DNA of 5,047 nucleotides from Methylotenera sp. (GTDB lineage Bacteria > Pseudomonadota > Gammaproteobacteria > Burkholderiales > Methylophilaceae): positions 1 through 5,047 of the forward strand of contig SXVG01000058.1 of NCBI GenBank assembly GCA_005791685.1. Direction: 5' to 3'. Below are positions 1 to 5,047 of the stretch, piece after piece (within the stretch, counting starts at the first letter, position 1; each line of letters begins with the position of its first letter). The notes beneath the pieces are model-generated. The model was not told the DNA's origin and ran no database searches. It was given only the letters and a program-made list of their open reading frames with translations. The position numbers were made by a program, and so were the translations under genes.

Positions 1-3
1 CAT
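1..3 (-). CDS. Possible start codon of trpG (anthranilate synthase glutaminase subunit), cut by window edge
   Basis: Read on the minus strand, the trpE stop codon TGA (6-4) is followed with no gap by ATG (3-1). In many proteobacteria trpE is followed directly by trpG, which encodes the glutamine amidotransferase partner of TrpE. Abutting stop and start codons are typical of translationally coupled partners. A G-rich stretch, GGGGCTGGA, lies within the last codons of trpE and could act as a weak ribosome binding site. Only the three bases of the codon are visible, so the identity is inferred from context alone. Confidence 0.4.
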
Positions 4-1482
4 TCAATTATCCAGCCCCGCTTGCACTAACTCCGCTGCACGCAACACGGCTTTGGCTTTGTTTTGCGTTTCTTCCCATTCGCTTTGTGGTACCGAGTCG
101 GCCACGATGCCCGCCCCTGCTTGCACGTAGAGCATGTTGTTTTTAATCACACCGGTGCGGATGGCAATCGCCACGTCCATGTCGCCATTAAAGCCTAGGT
201 AACCCACAGCCCCTGCGTAAATACCGCGCTTGCTTGGCTCCAATTCATCGATGATTTCCATGGCCCGCACTTTCGGTGCGCCACTCACCGTGCCGGCGGG
301 GAAGGTGGCCTTAATGACGTCTATGGCGTCCATGCCTTCTTTGAGTTTGCCTTCCACGTTGCTGACGATGTGCATGTCGTGCGAGTAGCGCTCTATCATC
401 ATGTTGTCGGTGACTTTGACGCTGCCGGTTTGCGCCACACGACCTACGTCATTGCGCCCTAAGTCCATCAATTGCACGTGCTCGGCGCGCTCTTTCGGGT
501 CGGCCAGCAACTCTTCGGCCAGGGCTAAATCTTGTTCGCGATTTTTACCGCGTGGCCGCGTGCCGGCAATCGGCCTAGCGGTCACCGTGCCGTTTTCCAA
601 GCGCACTAAAATTTCTGGAGAGGCGCCCACCACGTGGTGGTCACCCATGTCGTAATAAAACATATACGGCGATGGATTGAGGCTGCGTAAGGCACGGTAC
701 AAGGACAACGGCGGTGCGCTAAATTTTTGCGCCATGCGCTGCGACAACACCACTTGCATGATGTCGCCATCCAATATGTATTGTTGGGCGCGTTTGACCG
801 CATCTTTAAAGTTGGCCTCGCCAAATTCAGAAACGGCCACCGATTTTTCTGACGGCGCCGCTTGCGGTATGGCCACGGTTTTGCGCAGCAAGCCTAGCAA
901 TTCGCTCAATCTGGCGTAGGCATTTTGGTAGGCATTGGGCTCGGCCGGATCGGCGTAGACGATGAAATACAGTTTGCCGCTTAAATTATCCACCACAGCG
1001 ATTTCGGTGGACAGGGTGAGCAGCACGTCCGGCACATTAATCGCATCGGCTTTGTCCACCCCCGTTAAACGCTTTTCTATGTAGCGCACGGTTTCGTAGC
1101 CAAAATAGCCGGCTAAGCCACCGGTAAAGCGCGGCAAACCTGCATACGGTGGCGTTTTGAAACGGGCTTGGTAGCTTTTTACAAAATCCAAGGGGTTGGT
1201 GTTGCTGACCGACTCCACCACGGTGTCGTTTTCTAGCACTTGCACATGCAGTCCGTGCGCCACGATACGGGTTTTTGCCGGCAAGCCTATGATGGAATAA
1301 CGGCCAAAACGCTCGCCGCCTTGCACCGATTCGAGCAAATAAGAATAGGGTTGGTTGGCCAGTTTTAAATACAGCGATAAGGGCGTGTCTAAATCGGCAA
1401 AGGTTTCCAGCACCAGCGGAATGCGGTTGTAGCCCAGGGCGGCCAGCTCGTTAAATTGCGTTAAATTCAGGGTACTCAACAT
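4..1482 (-). CDS. trpE: Anthranilate synthase component I (TrpE)
   Basis: This 492-residue protein is the large subunit of anthranilate synthase, the first committed enzyme of tryptophan biosynthesis. It converts chorismate to anthranilate using ammonia delivered by TrpG. The N-terminal domain (about 20-165) carries LLES at 49-52, the family's tryptophan feedback-site motif. NPSPYMF, starting at N269, completes that site, so feedback inhibition by Trp is expected. The chorismate-binding domain (about 225-485) shows PIAGTRPRG, LMDLGRNDVGRVA, MHIVSNVEG with the expected catalytic His at 371, FPAGTVSGAPK and a C-terminal GAGIVADSVPQSE block. The start at 1482 is chosen because AAGGA lies 5 bases upstream and the family's usual N-terminus (NELAALGYNRIPLVLETFADLDTP) follows soon after. 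A longer reading from a TTG at 1536 has no ribosome binding site and runs through a leader hairpin. The gene follows a Trp-codon leader ORF and probably precedes trpG. It is full length with no missing key residue. Confidence 0.97.
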   Translation of the reverse strand: MLSTLNLTQFNELAALGYNRIPLVLETFADLDTPLSLYLKLANQPYSYLLESVQGGERFGRYSIIGLPAKTRIVAHGLHVQVLENDTVVESVSNTNPLDFVKSYQARFKTPPYAGLPRFTGGLAGYFGYETVRYIEKRLTGVDKADAINVPDVLLTLSTEIAVVDNLSGKLYFIVYADPAEPNAYQNAYARLSELLGLLRKTVAIPQAAPSEKSVAVSEFGEANFKDAVKRAQQYILDGDIMQVVLSQRMAQKFSAPPLSLYRALRSLNPSPYMFYYDMGDHHVVGASPEILVRLENGTVTARPIAGTRPRGKNREQDLALAEELLADPKERAEHVQLMDLGRNDVGRVAQTGSVKVTDNMMIERYSHDMHIVSNVEGKLKEGMDAIDVIKATFPAGTVSGAPKVRAMEIIDELEPSKRGIYAGAVGYLGFNGDMDVAIAIRTGVIKNNMLYVQAGAGIVADSVPQSEWEETQNKAKAVLRAAELVQAGLDN

Positions 1483-1487
1483 AAATT

Positions 1488-1492
1488 TCCTT
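1488..1492 (-). promoter_or_regulatory. trpE ribosome binding site
   Basis: AAGGA on the minus strand ends 5 bases before the ATG at 1482-1480. It decides the trpE start in favour of this ATG over the upstream in-frame TTG at 1536. It could form a 5-pair contact (AAGG plus one wobble) with CCTTG in the left arm of the hairpin at 1519-1539. That would make the two structures mutually exclusive, but this is inference. Confidence 0.8.
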
Positions 1493-1518
1493 AGTATCAA
1501 TGGGTGGGTTTGCTTAGC

Positions 1519-1539
1519 GCCTCGCGTGTCGCGCAAGGC
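1519..1539 (-). other. Strong hairpin in the trpE leader RNA
   Basis: On the minus strand, GCCTTGCG (1539-1532) and CGCGAGGC (1526-1519) form an 8-pair stem around a CGACA loop. The stem is unbroken only as minus-strand RNA, where the fifth pair is U-G. On the plus strand the same position is a C-A mismatch, which fits a structure serving the trpE transcript. No U-run follows (next bases GCTAAGCAAACCC), so it is not a canonical intrinsic terminator. It lies between the leader ORF and the trpE ribosome binding site, where the 3:4 stem of a trp attenuator would be expected. Confidence 0.6.
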
Positions 1540-1546
1540 AAGTCAT

Positions 1547-1559
1547 GGGCTTTAAGCCC
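1547..1559 (-). other. Small hairpin enclosing the leader-peptide stop codon
   Basis: On the minus strand GGGCT and AGCCC pair around a three-base loop that is exactly the TAA stop codon of the Trp-rich leader ORF. A ribosome finishing or stalling in that ORF would open or mask this stem. Part of it (GGGCTTA) could instead pair with TAAGC...CC just after the larger hairpin, so alternative folds are possible. The fold is small and the role is inferred. Confidence 0.45.
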
Positions 1560-1602
1560 GCCACCATCGCCAACTGTGTATTTTGTTGTGACTGATATTC
1601 AT
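1552..1602 (-). CDS. trpL: trp leader peptide (trpL-like), MNISHNKIHSWRWWRA
   Basis: This 16-codon minus-strand ORF begins with ATG at 1602 and ends with TAA at 1554-1552, 69 bases before trpE. Codons 11, 13 and 14 are TGG, giving Ser-Trp-Arg-Trp-Trp-Arg-Ala before the stop. Clustered Trp codons near the end of a very short ORF directly upstream of trpE are the hallmark of trp leader peptides; the E. coli peptide has a Trp-Trp-Arg core. Ribosome stalling there when charged tRNA-Trp is scarce would alter folding of the downstream RNA and raise trpE expression. An in-frame TAA lies two codons before the ATG, so the start is well bounded. No Shine-Dalgarno sequence is visible. A -10-like box 5 bases upstream suggests translation from the 5' end of a leaderless transcript. 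Chance occurrence is unlikely given the position, but expression is not shown by sequence alone. Confidence 0.8.
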   Translation of the reverse strand: MNISHNKIHSWRWWRA

Positions 1603-1607
1603 GTGAG

Positions 1608-1636
1608 TTTATAAAAAATAAAATTAATGCAATAAA
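1608..1636 (-). promoter_or_regulatory. Candidate sigma70-type promoter for trpL-trpE
   Basis: On the minus strand a TATAAA box (1613-1608, five of six consensus bases) lies 17 bases downstream of TTTATT (1636-1631, three of six). The surroundings are very AT-rich. The -35 and most of the spacer sit in the last codons and stop of gph. A start site 5-7 bases past the -10 would fall at or just inside the leader ATG at 1602, giving a leaderless message. The -35 is weak, so read-through from gph may also contribute. Confidence 0.45.
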
Positions 1637-2268
1637 TTTAAGGCATCGCCTATGTGCGCGATGCTGGCATCGGCGTTTAATGCCAGTCCGTGATTATAGC
1701 CATAAGGCACGGTAAATACATAACAACCTGCCTGCCGTGCTGCCTGCACGTCGGTATTTGAATCCCCGATCAACAAGGCTTGCTCAGGCGTGATGTGCAA
1801 TTTTTCGCATATATACAGCAGTTGCGCCGGATCGGGCTTCTTTTTTGTTAAGGTATCGCCCGACACCACCACAGAAAAATAACCATCCAGTTGATTCGCT
1901 TGCAATAAAGGCAAAGTGAAACTGGCCGGCTTATTGGTCACGCAAGCTAAGGCGTAGCCGGCTTTTTGCATGGCCTCCAAGCCTGCCACCACCTGCGGAT
2001 AAGGCCGACTCTGTGCGGCATTTTCCGCATAAAACTTTAAAAACAAAGCCTGCGCTTCGGCCCATTCCGCCGCATCCGGCTCGGCGTGGGTTTGTTCCAT
2101 TAGGCAACGCTTAATCAACATTTGCGCGCCGTCACCGATAAAACTCTGAATTTGCAAAGGATCTAAACGGGGTTTAGCCAGCGCCTGCAACATCTTGTTG
2201 GCGGCACTGGCAATTTCCGGTGCCGTGTGCACCAAGGTGCCATCCAAATCCAACAAGATGGCACGCAC
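1624..2268 (-). CDS. gph: Phosphoglycolate phosphatase (Gph), HAD superfamily
   Basis: This HAD-superfamily hydrolase of 214 residues, counted from a GTG at 2268, probably dephosphorylates 2-phosphoglycolate. All four HAD motifs are present: DLDGT with D7 and D9 (nucleophile and acid/base), T111 in CVTNKP, K144 in KKKPDP, and GDSNTD with D169 and D173. The cap domain is about 15-85 and carries FIGDGAQMLI near 43-52. Most family members read DGTLVDTAP after the nucleophile; here it is DGTLVHTAP (H14), outside the catalytic motifs. The start is uncertain. GTG at 2268 gives a normal N-terminus (VRAILLDLDGT) but its nearest purine-rich site (AGG) is 12 bases away; TTG at 2298 is in frame but lacks a ribosome binding site. 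Reading further upstream overlaps rpe in another frame. The gene is 40 bases downstream of rpe and probably co-transcribed with it. The rpe-gph-trp order supports Gph, although a related HAD phosphatase with another substrate cannot be excluded. Confidence 0.88.
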   Translation of the reverse strand: MRAILLDLDGTLVHTAPEIASAANKMLQALAKPRLDPLQIQSFIGDGAQMLIKRCLMEQTHAEPDAAEWAEAQALFLKFYAENAAQSRPYPQVVAGLEAMQKAGYALACVTNKPASFTLPLLQANQLDGYFSVVVSGDTLTKKKPDPAQLLYICEKLHITPEQALLIGDSNTDVQAARQAGCYVFTVPYGYNHGLALNADASIAHIGDALNLLH

Positions 2269-2308
2269 GCTGATTTTTTGCCTAGTGCTGCTGGCCAATG
2301 CGTTAAGT

Positions 2309-3019
2309 CTATTTAACGGTGGCCAAGGCGGCGCGCATGTCGCCGACGATGCTGTTGTAGCGATTCTTATCGCTGTCTTTGCCTTGTGTGAAAATGGCAC
2401 TGCCCGCCACGAAGGTGTCGGCACCGGCTTGAGCAATTTCCGCAATATTTTGCGCATTGACGCCGCCGTCCACTTCCAACCAAATTTGCCGGCCGGTTTT
2501 TTCGTAGTAGGCGTCAATTTTGGCACGCGCTAAACGCAATTTGTTTAAGGTTTCGGGTATGAATTTTTGACCACCAAAACCCGGGTTGACGCTCATCAAC
2601 AAGACCATGTCGACTTTGTCCATGACGTGGTCTAAATAGCTCAAGGAAGTGGCTGGGTTAAACACCAAACCGGATTTGCAACCTAAGTCGCGCACCATGG
2701 CCAGGCTGCGGTCTATGTGCTCGGAGGCTTCTGGGTGAAAGGTGATGATGTTGGCGCCGGCTTTGGCAAAGTCAGGAATAATGCGGTCTACTGGTTTGAC
2801 CATCAAATGCACATCGATGATACCGCCCACGCGCGCCGCTGTTTCACGTATCGCTTCGCAAACCAAGGGGCCTATGGTCAAGTTGGGCACGTAGTGATTG
2901 TCCATCACGTCAAAATGCACCAAGTCGGTACCCGAGCTGATGACGTCATCAATTTCTTGACCGAGTTTGGCAAAGTTTGCAGAAAGAATACTGGGGGCAA
3001 TTCTAAAAGTTTTATCCAT
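2309..3019 (-). CDS. rpe: Ribulose-phosphate 3-epimerase (Rpe)
   Basis: This 236-residue TIM-barrel enzyme interconverts ribulose 5-phosphate and xylulose 5-phosphate in the cytoplasm, in the pentose phosphate pathway and in Calvin or ribulose monophosphate cycles where present. Family landmarks are in order: IAPSILSANFAKL at 7-19, HFDVMDNHYVPN at 35-46 with metal/catalytic H35 and D37, DVHLMV with H71, a phosphate-side MSVNPGFGGQ at 142-151, and LEVDGGV with D184, the second catalytic Asp. GSAIF near 206-210 closes the phosphate-binding end. The length is normal to slightly long (typically about 220-235). The ATG at 3019 gives the expected N-terminus; a modest CGGA sits 8 bases upstream. It is divergent from hemA and leads the rpe-gph unit. 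Confidence 0.97.
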   Translation of the reverse strand: MDKTFRIAPSILSANFAKLGQEIDDVISSGTDLVHFDVMDNHYVPNLTIGPLVCEAIRETAARVGGIIDVHLMVKPVDRIIPDFAKAGANIITFHPEASEHIDRSLAMVRDLGCKSGLVFNPATSLSYLDHVMDKVDMVLLMSVNPGFGGQKFIPETLNKLRLARAKIDAYYEKTGRQIWLEVDGGVNAQNIAEIAQAGADTFVAGSAIFTQGKDSDKNRYNSIVGDMRAALATVK

Positions 3020-3145
3020 GACTAAAGTCCGTTTTCTAAAATGTTATCTAAATTAGTTGTAGCAAAAGTGTTATTTTAACCCTATTTCTGCTGTTTAAGA
3101 TGATGCTTCTTGCTTAACATAAGCCAATCCAGCAAAATTACGTCT
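3020..3145. promoter_or_regulatory. Divergent rpe / hemA intergenic promoter region
   Basis: This AT-rich 126-base gap separates two divergent genes and must hold promoters for both. The best plus-strand -10 candidate is TAACAT (3115-3120), with a poor -35-like GTTTAA 16 bases before it, which would give a hemA leader of about 20 bases. On the minus strand TAACAT also occurs near 3045-3040, without a good partner at 17 bases. A short inverted repeat, TTAAG-13-CTTAA (3095-3117), is probably chance. No regulator site is recognised. Confidence 0.4.
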
Positions 3146-4390
3146 ATGCAGTTATATGTTATTGGCGTGAATCACACGACCGCCCCCATCCAAATTCGTG
3201 AAAATGTGGCGTTTAATAGCGAGCATTTAGCGGGCGCCTTGCGCGAACTGACTTTGCACGATGCCGCCGAGGCGGCTATTTTATCGACCTGCAATCGCAC
3301 CGAATTGTATTGCCGCGCCGAAAATTCCGAAAAACCCTTACGCTGGCTATGCCAACACCACCAACTGGAATTAGCCCAGTTGCAGCCTTATGTTTACACC
3401 TTGTCCAATGACGCCGCGGTCAAGCATGCGTTTCGCGTGGCATCGGGCTTGGACAGCATGGTGCTGGGCGAGGCGCAAATTTTGGGGCAATTTAAGCAAT
3501 CGGTAAAAATTGCCCAGGACGCCGGCACTTTGGGCAGCTTGCTGCACAAGCTTTTTCAACGCACCTTTGAAGTGGCTAAAGAAGTGCGCACCGACACCGA
3601 TTTAGGGGCCAATTCCATCTCCATGGCTGCCGCCGCGGTGAAATTAGCCCAGCGCATCTTTGGCGACATCGGCGAGCAAAAAGTCTTGTTCATAGGCGCG
3701 GGGGAAATGATAGAGCTGTGTGCCGAACATTTTGCCACGCAAAACCCCAAGCGCATGACGGTGGCTAACCGCACCCTAGAACGCGGCGCTTTATTGGCAG
3801 AAAAAATCGGCGGACAGGCCATTTTGCTCAATGATTTAGCCGATTGCTTTGCCGAATTTGACATCGTCATTACCAGCACCGCCAGCCAATTGCCCATCGT
3901 CGGCTTAGGCATGGTGGAACGGGCTATTAAGGCGCGCCGCCACCGGCCTATCTTCATGGTTGATTTGGCTGTGCCGCGTGACATCGAGCCGGAAGTGGCG
4001 GATTTAGACGACGTGTTTTTATACACGGTGGACGACTTGGCGCAAGTGGTCAGCGACGGCATGATTAATCGCCAAGAAGCCGCCCAAGATGCCGAATTAA
4101 TCGTCACGGCACGGGTGACGCATTTTATGCAATGGCTGAAAAAACGCGATGCCGTGCCGACCATCAAGGCGCTGCGTGACCAAGCCGAACGTACCCGTTT
4201 GAACGAGCTGGGCAAAGCCATGAAATCGATGCAAAAAGGCGAGTCGCCAGAAAAAGTATTGGAAGCCTTGAGCCATGCTTTAACCAATAAATTTTTGCAC
4301 GCGCCCAACCACGCGCTCAACCAAACGCACGGTGAAGAACACGCCAAGTTGGACGATGCCATCAAACAGTTGTACCAAATTAAGCCTTAA
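3146..4390 (+). CDS. hemA: Glutamyl-tRNA reductase (HemA)
   Basis: This 414-residue enzyme reduces glutamyl-tRNA(Glu) with NADPH to glutamate-1-semialdehyde, the first committed step of C5-pathway heme and tetrapyrrole synthesis. The catalytic domain opens with MQLYVIGVNHTTAPI and holds STCNRTEL with the nucleophile C49. H94 in VKHAFRVASGLDSMVLGEAQ matches the conserved active-site His region. The NADPH domain shows GAGEM at 184-188 and ANRT at 207-210, followed by MVDLAVPRDIEPEV at 271-284. The C-terminal helical dimerisation domain occupies about 320-414. Length is typical. ATG at 3146 is chosen because the family N-terminus starts there; a TTG 12 codons upstream is in frame but adds unconserved residues. 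No Shine-Dalgarno sequence precedes the ATG, so initiation may be weak or depend on a short leader. It is followed by prfA after 15 bases, a common proteobacterial pairing, and the two are probably one transcript. Confidence 0.97.
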   Translation: MQLYVIGVNHTTAPIQIRENVAFNSEHLAGALRELTLHDAAEAAILSTCNRTELYCRAENSEKPLRWLCQHHQLELAQLQPYVYTLSNDAAVKHAFRVASGLDSMVLGEAQILGQFKQSVKIAQDAGTLGSLLHKLFQRTFEVAKEVRTDTDLGANSISMAAAAVKLAQRIFGDIGEQKVLFIGAGEMIELCAEHFATQNPKRMTVANRTLERGALLAEKIGGQAILLNDLADCFAEFDIVITSTASQLPIVGLGMVERAIKARRHRPIFMVDLAVPRDIEPEVADLDDVFLYTVDDLAQVVSDGMINRQEAAQDAELIVTARVTHFMQWLKKRDAVPTIKALRDQAERTRLNELGKAMKSMQKGESPEKVLEALSHALTNKFLHAPNHALNQTHGEEHAKLDDAIKQLYQIKP

Positions 4391-4405
4391 GCAAAGAAGC
4401 CTATT

Positions 4406-5047
4406 ATGAAACCCAGCATGATCAAAAAACTCGCCACCTTGAGCGACCGCTTGGAAGAACTGAACCGTCTGATGAGTTCGGAGGGGGCGACCAACAACAT
4501 GGATAATTACCGGAAAATCACCCAAGAGCACGCCGAAATTACCCCCATCGTCGAGCAATACCATTTGTTCGAGCAAACCGAAGCCGACATGGCGGAGGCG
4601 CAAAAAATGCTCAGCGATCCGGACATGAAAGAGTTTGCCCTCGAGGAAATAGAAGCCGGCAAAGCCACTTTAGAAAAAATCGAATCGGCCTTGCAAAAAT
4701 TGCTTTTGCCGAAAGACCCCAACGACGACAAAAATCTGTTTTTAGAAATTCGTGCTGGCACCGGTGGCGACGAGTCCGGCTTATTCTGCGGCGACTTATA
4801 CCGCATGTATTCGCGCTATGCCGAGCGGCAAAAATGGAAAGTGGAAGTGATGTCGGCCAACGAATCCGAGGTCGGCGGCTACAAAGAAATCATCGTTAAA
4901 ATCGAAGGCTACGGCGCCTACTCCAAACTCAAATTTGAGTCCGGCGGCCACCGCGTGCAACGCGTGCCAGACACCGAAACACAAGGCCGCATTCACACCT
5001 CAGCCTGCACGGTGGCGGTGTTACCGGAAGCCGATGAAGTGTCGGAC
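4406..5047 (+). CDS. prfA: Peptide chain release factor 1 (RF1), 3' end outside window
   Basis: The first 214 codons of RF1 are present; the frame is open to the window edge. RF1 recognises UAA and UAG in the ribosomal A site and triggers peptide release. The N-terminal helical domain (about 1-100, starting MKPSMIKKLATL) is followed by the core with LEIRAGTGGDES, GDLYRMYSRYAE, GGYKEII, FESGGHRVQRVP and QGRIHTSACTVAVLPE. The stop-codon recognition tripeptide is P188-D189-T190, where E. coli RF1 has P-A-T at the same numbering; the first and third residues are kept. The segment after GGDE reads SGLFCGDL rather than the common AALFAGDL. The GGQ catalytic loop lies beyond the window. AAGAAG, 7 bases before the ATG at 4406, is a weak ribosome binding site. 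The gene follows hemA by 15 bases and is likely co-transcribed; a release-factor methyltransferase gene (prmC) would be the usual next gene but is not visible. Confidence 0.96.
   Translation, partial: MKPSMIKKLATLSDRLEELNRLMSSEGATNNMDNYRKITQEHAEITPIVEQYHLFEQTEADMAEAQKMLSDPDMKEFALEEIEAGKATLEKIESALQKLLLPKDPNDDKNLFLEIRAGTGGDESGLFCGDLYRMYSRYAERQKWKVEVMSANESEVGGYKEIIVKIEGYGAYSKLKFESGGHRVQRVPDTETQGRIHTSACTVAVLPEADEVSD

Noticed and set aside
1483..1536. 18-codon N-terminal extension of trpE from a TTG at 1536
   Set aside because: It has no ribosome binding site, passes through the strong leader hairpin and does not resemble TrpE N-termini. The ATG at 1482 has AAGGA at good spacing.
1519..1559. Intrinsic terminator for gph between gph and trpE
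   Set aside because: The hairpins are present but no U-run follows on either strand, and they lie downstream of the Trp-codon ORF. They fit a trpE leader better than a gph terminator.
2269..2526. Long upstream extension of the gph frame (300 codons in all)
   Set aside because: It overlaps rpe codons in another frame, and the added sequence is low-complexity Lys/Pro/Arg-rich with no HAD features. The HAD fold begins at about 2268.
2195..2533. 112-codon plus-strand open frame opposite gph/rpe
   Set aside because: It spans the end of one confirmed gene and the start of another on the opposite strand, with no ribosome binding site and no family resemblance.
3095..3117. Operator-like inverted repeat TTAAG-N13-CTTAA upstream of hemA
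   Set aside because: Five-base AT-rich arms with a 13-base gap are expected by chance in this composition, and no known regulator site matches.
3556..4365. 269-codon minus-strand open frame opposite hemA
   Set aside because: It is the antisense shadow of hemA. The product is rich in Ser, Ala and Met with no recognisable domain, and hemA itself has all family motifs.
4280..4996. Three minus-strand open frames opposite the hemA end and prfA
   Set aside because: They are shadows of the conserved RF1 reading frame, which continues without interruption to the window edge.

Overview
This window is ordinary, densely packed bacterial chromosome. Every protein in it is a housekeeping enzyme with clear family motifs. 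The gene order rpe-gph-trpE (probably followed by trpG), divergent from hemA-prfA, together with the protein sequences, suggests a betaproteobacterium with mid-range GC content, possibly of the Nitrosomonadales/Methylophilaceae/Gallionellaceae type. That placement is inferred from gene order and protein resemblance; no marker here fixes the genus.

Layout. On the minus strand, reading from the middle of the window to its left edge, come rpe (ribulose-5-phosphate 3-epimerase), gph (phosphoglycolate phosphatase), a 141-base gap, and trpE (anthranilate synthase component I). The trpE stop codon is followed directly by an ATG at the window edge, probably the start of trpG. On the plus strand, divergent from rpe, come hemA (glutamyl-tRNA reductase) and prfA (peptide chain release factor 1, cut by the right edge).

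The most interesting part is the gph-trpE gap. On the minus strand it holds a 16-residue ORF, MNISHNKIHSWRWWRA, with three Trp codons in four and a stop codon in the loop of a small hairpin. A stronger hairpin follows, and then the trpE ribosome binding site. This has the form of a trp leader peptide (trpL) controlling trpE by ribosome stalling. It has no Shine-Dalgarno sequence, and a good -10 box lies 5 bases upstream of its ATG, so the transcript may be leaderless. Neither hairpin is followed by a U-run, so a standard intrinsic-terminator attenuator is not evident.

How the genes fit together: rpe and gph serve pentose phosphate and phosphoglycolate metabolism and are likely co-transcribed. 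trpE opens tryptophan biosynthesis and probably has its own regulated promoter inside the 3' end of gph. hemA makes the first committed intermediate of C5-pathway tetrapyrrole synthesis and is very probably co-transcribed with prfA. No mobile element, tRNA, rRNA, CRISPR array or foreign-looking segment was seen.
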